The notes: generated from the sequence alone by a model not told the origin. A DNA stretch of 64,000 bases from Algoriphagus marinus (GCF_001936475.1 NZ_MSPQ01000012.1:62001-126000); one strand, 5' to 3'; positions 45,151-54,156 are shown, numbered from the stretch's first letter. Translations and numbers: made by a program.

Positions 45151-46272
45151 TTATGAAGTTTTTCGATAATTATAGACAGCCAAAGTATTAAAGATGAATG
45201 CCATTACTGTGATGATTATAAATTGTTTTTGGATGTCTTTAAACTCACTTCCTTTTAACATGACCAATCGGATCACATCAATAAAGTAGGTGACGGGATT
45301 GAAAGCTGCGATCCATTGGGCCCATTCCGGCATGCTGTCTATAGAGGTAAAAAGGCCACCCATCAAAATGAAAATGATCATAAAGAAGAAGGCTACCGAC
45401 ATGGCTTGTTGCTGATTATTAGAAAATGTAGAAATCAATAAACCTATGCCGAGAACGGCGATAAGGTAAATTGATAAAAAAGCATAAAGTGTAAACAGTG
45501 ACCCCAAGGATACAATGTCATAAACCAGTCGCCCTACCCCAAAGAGGCCGAGCGTAAATACGAAAATACCAATGACCCAAAATGGTATTAATTTCCCGAG
45601 TATGAAGTGAAATTTCTTGATAGGCGTGACATTAATTTGCTCTATAGTGCCCACCTCTTTCTCTTTTACAATATTCAAAGCACACATATATGCACCGACC
45701 ATTGTGACGAGCAATACCAAAATTCCGGGAACCATAAAGGACTGGTAATTCAGAAATGGATTAAACCAATTTAGATTTTCTATTTCTATAGTGGAGCTTT
45801 GGGAAAGTCGAGGAGGAGTACTGTTTTTTAGCCTAATTTCTCGATTGAAATCAGTGATGATTTGATTCAAGTAGGCATTTCCTACCGAAGCTTTTGTGCC
45901 GTTGATTGCATTGACTGCAATAAATAGCTCATTTGTATTTTCCCGGATTAGATCCAGCTCAAAATTTTTCGGAATTTCTATGATCAAATCTGCATTGTCC
46001 TCCTGAAATTGCTCAAAGGACTTATCGAATGAATTCCCATAATCATTAAGCACAAAATATCCGGAGGCAATTATTTTATCGGTGAGATGCTTAGAGTAGC
46101 TACTTCGGTCGTGGTCTATCACCGAGATATTGATGTTTTTGAATTCAAAATCTGCGGCCAAAGGCATGACAATAAGTTGGATAATAGGTAAGCCAATTAT
46201 CATTCTCAGAATAATCTTATTTCTGAAGATTTGCCGGAACTCTTTCTGGAGTAGAAACTTCAAGGTTCTCAT
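45151..46272 (-). CDS. ABC-2 type efflux permease (YbhR/YbhS-like)
   Basis: This 373-residue protein has the ABC-2 layout: one N-terminal membrane segment (FRNKIILRMIIGLPIIQLIV), a long extracellular domain to about residue 175, then five membrane segments. YMCALNIVKEKEVGTIEQIN is the coupling-helix motif and AAFNPVTYFIDVIRLVMLKG the conserved end. It forms half of a heterodimeric exporter. It overlaps the preceding permease gene by 4 bp (its ATG lies within it), the last gene of the efflux operon. Confidence 0.92.
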   Translation of the reverse strand: MRTLKFLLQKEFRQIFRNKIILRMIIGLPIIQLIVMPLAADFEFKNINISVIDHDRSSYSKHLTDKIIASGYFVLNDYGNSFDKSFEQFQEDNADLIIEIPKNFELDLIRENTNELFIAVNAINGTKASVGNAYLNQIITDFNREIRLKNSTPPRLSQSSTIEIENLNWFNPFLNYQSFMVPGILVLLVTMVGAYMCALNIVKEKEVGTIEQINVTPIKKFHFILGKLIPFWVIGIFVFTLGLFGVGRLVYDIVSLGSLFTLYAFLSIYLIAVLGIGLLISTFSNNQQQAMSVAFFFMIIFILMGGLFTSIDSMPEWAQWIAAFNPVTYFIDVIRLVMLKGSEFKDIQKQFIIITVMAFIFNTLAVYNYRKTS

Positions 46273-47375
46273 GCTAATCGTATTTTAAAACGTTTGAAAC
46301 TCATGGTAAGTAGAAAGATTGTCATCCCCAGAAGAATGCTCATCTCTTTCCAAATTGCAACAAAACCAAGTCCCTTGATCATAATGGATTTCACGATGAT
46401 GTAATACCATTTTGAGGGCATAATATTGGCCATTACCTGGAGAGGAAGGGGCATGTTTTCCAATGGAAAGAGAAAGCCTGTCAACATCATCGTTGGAATC
46501 ACCATACCCATTAAGGAGATCAGCATAGCTTCTTGCTGTGTATTTGTCGAATTAGATATTAATAAGCCTAATGAAAGTGCGGCTAAAATGAGTAAAGAAC
46601 TTGCAAAATAGAGGAGTAGAAAATTCCCATTCATGGGCATTTCCATCATGGTAATACTTAAAACCAAAATCACGGTCAGGTTTAGTATGGAAAGGAGGAA
46701 GTAAGGAACGGCTTTCGAAACGATAACCAAGAGCGGATTCATGGGAGATACAAGTAAGATCTCCATGGTCCCGGTTTCTTTCTCTTTTACAATAGAAACA
46801 GAGGTCATCAGGACACAGATCAGCAGTAATACCAATGCCATAACACCGGGTACAAAATTGGTGGCTCCCTTGAGTTCTGGGTTGTAGATCATTCTTATTT
46901 CAGTGTTGATCTGCAGAGGAGCCCGGTTCATAGCCTGAACTTCTCTTTGATAACTCATGATAATGCTTTGGGCATAATTGGTCAGCGTAGTCGCAGTATT
47001 TGGATCCGAAGCATCTGCTATGATTTGTACTTGAGTTTTATTTTGATGGCTCAGGTCGCTGTTGAAAGTGGCAGGGAATACAATGGCCAATTTGACTTTT
47101 CCTTTTTTGAATGTCTCCTCGATCTCTTTGGTGCTCAATAAAATCTGTTCAATTTCAAAGCTTTTGGTAGCTTCGATTTTTTCAATGATTCGTTCAGAGG
47201 CTACATCTTTGGCATAGTCTGCAATGACAATTTTGGAGTTTTTCACCTCGTTTGTGAGCGCAAAACCAAAAAGAATGATCTGTGCGATTGGCATTCCAAA
47301 TAGCAAAAGCAGCGTCTTTGGATCTCTAAAAACGTGGTAAAACTCTTTTCTTACAAATGTGAAGAACTGTTTCAT
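46269..47375 (-). CDS. ABC-2 type efflux permease (YbhS/YbhR-like)
   Basis: This 368-residue protein shares the ABC-2 layout with its neighbour: first segment KTLLLLFGMPIAQIILFGFA, extracellular domain to about 175, then five segments. SIVKEKETGTMEILLVSPMN is the coupling motif and ANIMPSKWYYIIVKSIMIKG the conserved end. With the product of 45151-46272 it should form the membrane part of the exporter. Its start is 2 bp after the stop of the second ATPase. Confidence 0.92.
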   Translation of the reverse strand: MKQFFTFVRKEFYHVFRDPKTLLLLFGMPIAQIILFGFALTNEVKNSKIVIADYAKDVASERIIEKIEATKSFEIEQILLSTKEIEETFKKGKVKLAIVFPATFNSDLSHQNKTQVQIIADASDPNTATTLTNYAQSIIMSYQREVQAMNRAPLQINTEIRMIYNPELKGATNFVPGVMALVLLLICVLMTSVSIVKEKETGTMEILLVSPMNPLLVIVSKAVPYFLLSILNLTVILVLSITMMEMPMNGNFLLLYFASSLLILAALSLGLLISNSTNTQQEAMLISLMGMVIPTMMLTGFLFPLENMPLPLQVMANIMPSKWYYIIVKSIMIKGLGFVAIWKEMSILLGMTIFLLTMSFKRFKIRLA

Positions 47376-47377
47376 GG

Positions 47378-48124
47378 TTAGTCTGCTTTTCGTTTTGCTC
47401 CTCGTGCTAATTCATAAAAAACATCATCCATCGAATTAGCATGATATTGATCCTTAAGATTGGTTGGTGTATCCAAAGCCTTGATTTTCCCGTCTACCAT
47501 CATGGATATTCGGTGGCAATATTCTGCCTCATCCATGTAATGTGTGGTCACAAAAATGGTAATGCCTTGAGAAGATGCTTTGTAGATCAAATCCCAAAAT
47601 TGTCTTCGTGTAACTGGATCAACACCTCCTGTGGGCTCATCTAGAAAAACTATTTTGGGGTCATGGATAATCGCTACAGAAAAAGCCAATTTTTGTTTCC
47701 AGCCAAGAGGTAGACTTCCGACAAGTTTTTTTGCCTCTACACTCATACCCAAGGTTTCGATCAACTGATTACTTTTTGATTTTAGTTCTTTATCGGACAA
47801 GCCATAAATTCCTCCAAAGAATTTTATGTTTTCCAATACAGTCAAGTCTTCGTACAAAGAGAATTTTTGACTCATGTAGCCAATGTTCTTTTTTATTTTC
47901 TCAGTCTCTTTATAGATGTCAAAGCCTGCTATGGTAGCTTCTCCATAGGAAGGAGTAGATAATCCGCAGAGCATTCGGATGGCCGTAGTTTTGCCGGCAC
48001 CATTGGCACCTAAAAAACCAAAAATCTCTCCCTTATAGACGTCAAAGCTGATCTCATCCGCAGCGACGAAATCTCCAAATTTCTTGGTGAGCCTGTCTGT
48101 TGATATTACTTTTTCGGCTGTCAT
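47378..48124 (-). CDS. ABC ATPase, equivalent to the C-terminal half of YbhF
   Basis: This 248-residue ATPase has Walker A FLGANGAGKTTAIRM, Walker B KIVFLDEPTGGVDP and the H-loop TTHYMDEAEYC. The signature motif is LPLGWKQK instead of LSGGQ, the same oddity I know from the C-terminal half of E. coli YbhF (LPLGFKQR). Together with the neighbouring ATPase it should power the exporter. It stands one base after that gene and two bases before the first permease. Confidence 0.93.
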   Translation of the reverse strand: MTAEKVISTDRLTKKFGDFVAADEISFDVYKGEIFGFLGANGAGKTTAIRMLCGLSTPSYGEATIAGFDIYKETEKIKKNIGYMSQKFSLYEDLTVLENIKFFGGIYGLSDKELKSKSNQLIETLGMSVEAKKLVGSLPLGWKQKLAFSVAIIHDPKIVFLDEPTGGVDPVTRRQFWDLIYKASSQGITIFVTTHYMDEAEYCHRISMMVDGKIKALDTPTNLKDQYHANSMDDVFYELARGAKRKAD

Positions 48125-48125
48125 T

Positions 48126-49046
48126 TCAATTCATCAAGTTTATAAAGCAGTCTTCAATCGTAGGATTTATATCATTGATTACTAAATCCTTGTAATCTCG
48201 ATCTCTTTTGAGATATGTTGTCAGTTCACTCTTGGCAAGTTCTGTGTTTTCACTCTTGAAGCTGATGTGGTGGTACTCTCCAAATGCGTTGCAACTATCA
48301 ATCGAATCATATTTTCTTAAATCATCTAAAAGCTGAATCATATTTGATGATTTGATTGAAAAGAGTTTTTTCGGGTACTCTTCGATAATCCCCTGAGGAG
48401 TATTAATGGACATGATCTCACCTTCCTGGATCAGAGCTATTCGCTCGCAAAGCGTGGCTTCATCCATATAAGGAGTAGAAACCAAAATTGTAATTTCCTG
48501 CTTTTTGAGGCGCTGGAGCATTTCCCAGAACTCTTTACGGGACACGGTGTCTACCCCTGTGGTAGGCTCATCTAAAAACAGGATTTTTGGCCTATGAATC
48601 AACGCGCAGCATAAAGCCAATTTCTGCTTCATTCCTCCGGAAAGTTTGCCTGCTCGTCTGTTTTTAAATGGTTCGAGTTGAACATAAATGTCTTTGATCA
48701 GATCATAATTTTCCTGAATAGTCGTACCAAAAACGGTTGCAAAGAAATTCAGATTTTCTTCCACAGTCAGGTCTTGGTAGAGGGAGAATTTTCCTGGCAT
48801 ATAGCCCACATGTTGACGGATAGATTTATAGTCCTTCACTACATCACATCCAAATACAGTTGCTATTCCGGAATCTGGTGTAAGAAGTGTTGTGAGAACC
48901 CGGAATAGGCTTGTCTTGCCTGCTCCATCCGGACCAATGAGACCAAAGAGTTCTCCTTTTTCTACTGAAAAGGAAACATTCTTTACTGCCTTTACCTTTC
49001 CATCCTGGTAAGATTTGCTGATATTTTCTAGAATAACTTCAGGCAT
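48126..49046 (-). CDS. ABC ATPase, equivalent to the N-terminal half of YbhF
   Basis: This 306-residue ATPase has Walker A LIGPDGAGKTSLFRV, the canonical signature KLSGGMKQKLALC and Walker B ILFLDEPTTGVDTV. The H-loop His is replaced: VSTPYMDEATLC has Pro in its place. E. coli YbhF N-half shows the same features (GPDGAGKT, LSGGMKQK, STSY). A C-terminal extension of ~80 residues resembles the linker of YbhF. It starts 5 bp after the HlyD gene. Confidence 0.93.
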   Translation of the reverse strand: MPEVILENISKSYQDGKVKAVKNVSFSVEKGELFGLIGPDGAGKTSLFRVLTTLLTPDSGIATVFGCDVVKDYKSIRQHVGYMPGKFSLYQDLTVEENLNFFATVFGTTIQENYDLIKDIYVQLEPFKNRRAGKLSGGMKQKLALCCALIHRPKILFLDEPTTGVDTVSRKEFWEMLQRLKKQEITILVSTPYMDEATLCERIALIQEGEIMSINTPQGIIEEYPKKLFSIKSSNMIQLLDDLRKYDSIDSCNAFGEYHHISFKSENTELAKSELTTYLKRDRDYKDLVINDINPTIEDCFINLMN

Positions 49047-49051
49047 GCCTT

Positions 49052-49951
49052 TTAAAATTTGACCTCTCCGTACATTCCGATTTTGTAAAAACCATCATTG
49101 ATCACATTCACCTTTATGGCATAAACCATATTGGCCCTTTCATCCTTTGTTTGAATTGTCTTTGGAGTGAATTCAGCTTTATCATTGATCCATGAGATGA
49201 TGCCTTCAGTTTCTTTAAGTCCACCTGAACCATCGTCAGTAAGTACTTTTACCTTTTGATTTAATTTGACTTGAGATAATTGGTTTCCAGAGATATAGAC
49301 ACGTAAAATCATAGTGGATAAATCTGCAATCTTATACAAGGCTTTTCCGGTGGAGGTCATTTCATTTTCACGAGCATATTTCACCAGTACAGTCCCAGCT
49401 ATGGGATTTATGATTTTGCTCTTTTCGATTTGATCATCGATTTGCTCTATCTGTATGAATAGAGGGTCTGCATCATTCGATATCCCATCCCGGGTAATTT
49501 CAAGCGATGACTTCTGAGCACGAATTTGACTTTGAATTACCTCGATACTTGCATCGATATCATCCAATTGCTTCTGCGTAGCTGCATCACCTTCGACCAG
49601 GTTTTTGATTCTTTGGCGTTCTTTTCTTGCAGTTGACAATTGGGATTCAAGTGCTGCCAACTGAATATTTATATTTGGCTTTTTGCCTAATAGAGCGTTA
49701 TACTGTGCTTGAGTTTGCTTGCGTTTTAAATGGAGTTGAACAGTGTCGACATATCCGACAAACTCACCTGCAGCTAGAGTTTGTCCTTCATCAATTTTGA
49801 ATTGTTTTAATACTCCAATTGCCTCAGAAGAAATAATTACTTCTTCTGCTTCGAATGTTCCTGATGCGTCAAAACTGTCAGTGTCATCCGTGCAGGACAT
49901 CATCACAAGGGAAGCGAGTAAACCGAGAAGAGCTGTTTTTAGTGAATTCAT
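49052..49951 (-). CDS. HlyD/YbhG-like membrane fusion lipoprotein
   Basis: This 299-residue protein has a lipobox (ALLGLLASLVMMSC, Cys20). Biotinyl-lipoyl halves are EVIISSEAIGVLKQFKIDEG and INPIAGTVLVKYARENEMTS. Between them is a coiled-coil hairpin (residues about 80-165) rich in Gln/Lys/Ala heptads. It joins the inner-membrane transporter to the outer-membrane TolC-like channel. It is 30 bp after the tolC-like gene and 5 bp before the first ATPase. Confidence 0.92.
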   Translation of the reverse strand: MNSLKTALLGLLASLVMMSCTDDTDSFDASGTFEAEEVIISSEAIGVLKQFKIDEGQTLAAGEFVGYVDTVQLHLKRKQTQAQYNALLGKKPNINIQLAALESQLSTARKERQRIKNLVEGDAATQKQLDDIDASIEVIQSQIRAQKSSLEITRDGISNDADPLFIQIEQIDDQIEKSKIINPIAGTVLVKYARENEMTSTGKALYKIADLSTMILRVYISGNQLSQVKLNQKVKVLTDDGSGGLKETEGIISWINDKAEFTPKTIQTKDERANMVYAIKVNVINDGFYKIGMYGEVKF

Positions 49952-49981
49952 TTTTTATCCTGTTTTCGATTTGATTATCTA

Positions 49982-51241
49982 TTAATTACCGGTTATAATT
50001 TTATGATTGTATTGGGCGAGAAGGAGTTGGATTCGATGCAAGATTTGAGTCTGTCTGGCCTGATCCTCTGCATTGAGTTGAGTGAGATAGTCATTTGCAG
50101 TAGCAGTGCCGTTTTCTAATTGATTTTTCGTCGTTTCTTTAATTCTCCCCCTCATTTGAATGATTTGATTGTCCGAGGAAATCAGATTTTTCATTTTCTG
50201 GATTTCTACACCTTGTTGACTTATCGAGAGGTTGGTATTGAAAAGGAAAGCATCTTTCTGTACCAAAACACTCTCTTGATTCAGCTTGAGGATACTTTTT
50301 TCTCTGTTATTGGTGTAGAAGCTTGAAATATTCCAGCTAAGTCTTAATCCCGTGATGTAATAAGCTGAAGCGCTGTTGTCAAGCATGTTCAGGCCTGGCG
50401 CACCGACTCCACCTCTAAAAAAAAGACTAAAATTTGGGAGCGTTTTATTAGCGATAAGTCTACTTTGTGCCTCGATTGCTCGTTGCTGAGATTCAAAAAG
50501 CCTCAATTCTGGCCGATTAATCAAAGAAATAGGGTCTTCGTTTGCAGGAGTTTCGAATTTTGTGTTTTCATCAATTGGCTCATTGATAAATAGGGAAAGC
50601 ATTTGCACAAAGCCTTTTCTATTGGACTGCAACTCGCTAATTCTTTGATCGACTTTCAAAAGCTCCACCGTTAAAATGTCAGCACTACTCCTCAACGCTA
50701 TTCCATTTGCAATTGCGACTTCAGTCTTGTCAATACCTGTTTGAATATCCTTTTTAAGTAATTCCAACTGTGCTATTTGCTCATCGTTTAGCAATATGCC
50801 AAAGTATAGCTGATTGACTCGGTCTTTGATCTGATACAAATCCACTTCAAGTCTTTGGTTTTCGACTTCATTGCTTTGATCAATAAGGACCTTTTGGTTT
50901 TTCTGAGTAAATAAGCCCGTAATAGGCTGTACCACCTCCCCATAGATATTATGTTGATCATTTCGGAGGGGCTCGATTTCATTTCCAGGTATCACAAATG
51001 GGAGTGCAAAAACCTCAGATTGGTAAGTAGAATATCCTGTAAGAGTTACCTGAGGTAAATACCCCTTTTGAGCGTTAGCTAAGGAGTACTCTTTTGAACT
51101 TTCCAGTAAGTCATATTTTCTGACTAGGGGATAAGCTTTTTGAGCTTTTGCTTGGCAACTATCCAAAGAAAGGGATTGGGAAATGCCATTTCTTTCAAAA
51201 AAGAAAAGAAATAACACAAGTATAAATAGCCTCTTATTCAT
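49982..51241 (-). CDS. TolC family outer membrane efflux protein
   Basis: This 419-residue protein has a signal peptide (RLFILVLFLFFFERNGISQS). Two OEP repeats follow, with YDLLESSKEYSLANAQKGYL at the first helix pair and INRPELRLFESQQRAIEAQS at the second, and a GGVGAPGLNMLDNSASAYYI beta-barrel turn region. It is a little shorter than E. coli TolC but complete as a Bacteroidota OEP. It should form the exit duct of the exporter encoded downstream. Its ATG is joined directly to leader repeat C. Confidence 0.92.
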   Translation of the reverse strand: MNKRLFILVLFLFFFERNGISQSLSLDSCQAKAQKAYPLVRKYDLLESSKEYSLANAQKGYLPQVTLTGYSTYQSEVFALPFVIPGNEIEPLRNDQHNIYGEVVQPITGLFTQKNQKVLIDQSNEVENQRLEVDLYQIKDRVNQLYFGILLNDEQIAQLELLKKDIQTGIDKTEVAIANGIALRSSADILTVELLKVDQRISELQSNRKGFVQMLSLFINEPIDENTKFETPANEDPISLINRPELRLFESQQRAIEAQSRLIANKTLPNFSLFFRGGVGAPGLNMLDNSASAYYITGLRLSWNISSFYTNNREKSILKLNQESVLVQKDAFLFNTNLSISQQGVEIQKMKNLISSDNQIIQMRGRIKETTKNQLENGTATANDYLTQLNAEDQARQTQILHRIQLLLAQYNHKIITGN

Positions 51242-51335
51242 ATGATTATAATTTTATTTTTTAAAGGCCATATGGAATCTCGCATGGATTATAATCATCC
51301 CTCTGTGTGTCAATTTGGGTCATGCTCGATTTCAT
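51242..51335 (-). repeat. Leader repeat copy C: one unit ending at the tolC-like ATG
   Basis: Read on the minus strand this single 94-bp unit begins ATGAAATCGAGCATGACCCA and ends AAATTATAATCAT next to the ATG. It matches unit 1 in front of ackA closely, including GACACACAGAG and GATTCCATATGGCC. It lies between tetR and the operon it probably controls, so it may also carry the operator. Confidence 0.8.
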
Positions 51336-51386
51336 ATGATTTATTTTTCTGTTTTAAACAAATGATTAATTTTTTCACAAAAAAAA

Positions 51387-52016
51387 CTACGATTTATAGA
51401 ACATCGATTTGATCCAAATTGGGATCATTTTTTTACGCTCCTGCATCAGTAATTCAAAATCTTTGGTAGATAAACTTCCAATTTTGTAGATCAATGGACT
51501 GGCTACAAATGGAAAAATCACAAGACCCAAAAGGTTGATAATAAATTGCAGTGGATTGATCTCTTTAATGTTTCCAGCCGCTATTTCATCTTTTATTTGT
51601 TTAATGAACACTGACTCCATTATTATATTGGCCATAGGAAGTTTCTCTAAAAAGTCTGAAGCATTATCCCTCAATTCACTTAAAATAAAAAGAGGCACCT
51701 GAGGCTCCTTGAGAATCATTTCAGTATATTTTTCAGCCATTAATTCAGTTTTTTCGAGTAAGCTGGTTTTTTCATCATTGAAAACTACCAGCATATTTTG
51801 CATAAAACCGAACATAGTTTCAAACATGATGATCTCAAAAAGCTTCTTTTTGCTTCTGAAATAATAATTAAGAAGAGCCAAATTTATTCCTGCCTCCTCA
51901 GCAATATCCCTAGTCCTCGTAGCTGAAAATCCTTTTTGATGAAAGACACGCCTAGCAGCGTTCTTAATTTTGGACTCTGTATTTGGATCTATTTCGCCTG
52001 CTCTGTTTTCTAACAT
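51387..52016 (-). CDS. TetR/AcrR family regulator (CecR-like position)
   Basis: This 209-residue regulator has an N-terminal helix-turn-helix (FSATRTRDIAEEAGINLALL, then NYYFRSKKKLFEIIM) and a C-terminal ligand domain. The ATG at 52016 is preferred to a TTG four codons upstream. It stands first in the efflux operon, 145 bp before the tolC-like gene, and should repress it until the exported compound or a relative binds. Its place matches CecR (YbiH) in the E. coli ybhGFSR operon. Confidence 0.9.
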   Translation of the reverse strand: MLENRAGEIDPNTESKIKNAARRVFHQKGFSATRTRDIAEEAGINLALLNYYFRSKKKLFEIIMFETMFGFMQNMLVVFNDEKTSLLEKTELMAEKYTEMILKEPQVPLFILSELRDNASDFLEKLPMANIIMESVFIKQIKDEIAAGNIKEINPLQFIINLLGLVIFPFVASPLIYKIGSLSTKDFELLMQERKKMIPIWIKSMFYKS

Positions 52017-52112
52017 TTCTGGAATCAATTTTATTTCAGGTCAAAAGTATGTTATTCAAATGAATTAATCAAATGATTAAAACATAATTTTTACTTTATA
52101 TTAGAATTAAGG

Positions 52113-52148
52113 CAAAAAAAAATGCTGCTCCACTTGAGAACAGCATCT
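52113..52148 (-). terminator. Terminator of the M81 peptidase gene
   Basis: GATGCTG (revcomp of CAGCATC at 52141-52147) pairs with CAGCAT on the other arm over a short loop. The minus strand then runs into nine T (52113-52121). It lies 20 bp after the peptidase stop, and upstream of tetR. Confidence 0.78.
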
Positions 52149-52168
52149 TTATTTAATGTATTGATGAG

Positions 52169-53725
52169 CTATTTAAGTTGACCTGAAGCTGGTATGATTC
52201 GAGCACTTAAATCTGGAGTTTCCATTTCTTGATCCAGTGGAAACATTGGTCGATTGATGCGTTTATAGCCTAGACGCTCCAAATCCTGGTCTACTCCACC
52301 TGGAGTCAAAGCCATAATCCAATCTCCCCGCATATCGTAAAGTTCAGGAACAAGGTAGCCGATCTTCACTAGGACTATATTCGTATTTCTAGGATCCAAA
52401 CCAAGATTGGTGAAGTCAGACTCGTTATGATAAGGCTTACGTTTTTGAGTCACGATCACGTGTACAGAACCGACTTTTACTACCACTTCCACTACGGCAT
52501 CGATGTCGCCTTCTAAGATTGCTTCAACCGTTCCGGTTAATTCCAAGGGCGGTGCAAAACGATTGTCTACCATCGCTCCAGCCATTCCAGTTACTTGATT
52601 TCCAACTCCTGCCGCCATCGCCTTCTCAACCAAGTCTGGACCTGGGATCGATGCATAAATTACCGAAGGACCAGTCGGAGATTTGAATTCTGGTCTTTTC
52701 AAAATTTCATTTAAAGTCCAAGTCACATCTCCAGCACCTCCTGCGGTAGGATTGTCACCCATGTCTGAAATCATAAAAGGCTTTTTATCGCTTTTTAAGG
52801 CCATCGCCAAACTCTCATCCAGCGTGGCTACAGGTGCAACGAATTCAAATTCATTTCGAACATCCCAATAGCTTTTGGCCAAATACTCAGCCGCAGCTTT
52901 TACTTCTGCTTCATCATCTCCGGTGACCATCACCACACCATGATTTCGGGGTTCGTCGGCCCAAGGATAGCCCATCCAAATCGCTGCATCTATCACGCCT
53001 TCCTTTTCTGTCAACGCTGGGATTTTAGCATAAAGCCCTTTTCCAGGTTCGATCCGCGTACTGGTCTTTTCACCGGGAAGCAAAATCGGAACAGGAATCC
53101 AAGCTTTGAAAGCAGGTTTTCCTTTTCCGCTTTCCAGTCGATCAAGTAGGTTTTCTACTGCCCGCTTTTTGGAATCGAGCGCATCCTCATGCGGTGCCAT
53201 TCGATAGCAAGTAATCAAATCAGAGTTTTCTGCCAGTCGAGGAGATACGTTTCCATGTAAATCCATAGAGGTAGAGATCAGCGTTTCGAAGCCCACAACT
53301 TCCCGAACCCGAACGATAAAGTCTCCTTCCGGATCATCCAAGCCAACTACGCTCATGGCGCCATGGATATCGAAAAATAAACCATCATAAGGAAGATTTG
53401 CTTTCAATCGATCCAAGGTTTCATTTACCAAAGATTCGTATGCTTCTCGTGTAACCGTGCCACCGGGTAGCGCATGCGCACGCAGGGTAGGGATCCAGGT
53501 TGCTCGCTTTCGATCGATGGAGTCTTCAGCTAAAAAGGGGTAAAAGCTAAAGACTGCAGAATCCCTTCGTGCCTTAAAAGCTGCTTCCTCAGTCAGCGCT
53601 GGAGAAAATGTGCTGGATTCGATCGCTAATCCTGCGATGGCAATTCGAGGAAGTTCTGGAGCGCTATCTTTAGAACTACAGGAAAAAGCTAAAAGAGCAA
53701 GGAGGAGGAAATAGAGATTTTTCAA
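52169..53725 (-). CDS. M81 family metallopeptidase lipoprotein (MlrC-like)
   Basis: This 518-residue protein has a lipobox (LYFLLLALLAFSCSSK). The MlrC N-domain has IAIAGLAIESSTFSPALTEE, YDGLFFDIHGAMSVVGLDDP, LISTSMDLHGNVSPRLAENS (zinc ligands) and CYRMAPHEDALDSKKRA; the C-domain has MISDMGDNPTAGGAGDVTWT. Family members include microcystinase C, but a peptide or amino-sugar-like substrate here is unknown. The start is TTG at 53725, just after a repetitive A/G-rich tract. It ends the gene set that contains the mutarotase. Confidence 0.88.
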   Translation of the reverse strand: MKNLYFLLLALLAFSCSSKDSAPELPRIAIAGLAIESSTFSPALTEEAAFKARRDSAVFSFYPFLAEDSIDRKRATWIPTLRAHALPGGTVTREAYESLVNETLDRLKANLPYDGLFFDIHGAMSVVGLDDPEGDFIVRVREVVGFETLISTSMDLHGNVSPRLAENSDLITCYRMAPHEDALDSKKRAVENLLDRLESGKGKPAFKAWIPVPILLPGEKTSTRIEPGKGLYAKIPALTEKEGVIDAAIWMGYPWADEPRNHGVVMVTGDDEAEVKAAAEYLAKSYWDVRNEFEFVAPVATLDESLAMALKSDKKPFMISDMGDNPTAGGAGDVTWTLNEILKRPEFKSPTGPSVIYASIPGPDLVEKAMAAGVGNQVTGMAGAMVDNRFAPPLELTGTVEAILEGDIDAVVEVVVKVGSVHVIVTQKRKPYHNESDFTNLGLDPRNTNIVLVKIGYLVPELYDMRGDWIMALTPGGVDQDLERLGYKRINRPMFPLDQEMETPDLSARIIPASGQLK

Positions 53726-53726
53726 G

Positions 53727-53781
53727 GGATGGGGAGATTGGAAATTAGGGAATAGGAAATAGGGATTAGGGAATAGAGATT
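53727..53781. repeat. Short A/G-rich direct repeats
   Basis: GGGATTAGGGAATAG-type words occur about four times, each with small changes (AATTAGGGAATAGG, AAATAGGGATTAGGGAATAG). They fill the space between the M81 gene start and the mutarotase stop. Confidence 0.6.
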
Positions 53782-54121
53782 AAGATCCGGATTTAAAGAT
53801 TCGATCCATCAGCACCCATTTTTCGCCGGGTTTGGCCCAGGGGATAGGTTGCTGAAAAGTCCACATCAGTTCTTCCCATTTTTGGATAATTGGGCTTTTG
53901 GAATCCCGAAGGGCTTTTTCTTCCAAAGAAAAATCATCTTTTGTTTCCATGATCATAAACATCCGATTACCCGTGCGGTAAATTTCCATATCCAATATTC
54001 CAGCATCCTTGTCATGCTGAGTGACTTCCGGCCAGGCATTTCCAGCGGCATGGTGATTTTCATAAATCCGAACAGATTCCGGATCGTCGATGAGGTCAAG
54101 GGTGAGGCAATAGCGTTTCAT
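53780..54121 (-). CDS. rhaM: L-rhamnose/L-fucose mutarotase family protein
   Basis: This 113-residue protein matches the RhaM-type ferredoxin-fold mutarotase: RYCLTLDLIDDPESVRIYEN, HHAAGNAWPEV with the conserved His and Trp, GILDMEIYRTGNRMFMIMET, and FQQPIPWAKPGEKWVLMDRI. It interconverts alpha and beta anomers of a 6-deoxy sugar. It follows the TIM-barrel gene by 35 bp in a run of sugar-oxidising genes, so L-rhamnose or L-fucose is likely to enter this pathway; which one is not decided. Confidence 0.88.
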   Translation of the reverse strand: MKRYCLTLDLIDDPESVRIYENHHAAGNAWPEVTQHDKDAGILDMEIYRTGNRMFMIMETKDDFSLEEKALRDSKSPIIQKWEELMWTFQQPIPWAKPGEKWVLMDRIFKSGS

Positions 54122-54156
54122 TTTTTAAGATTTAGTGCGCAGATAGCGATGAGTTT

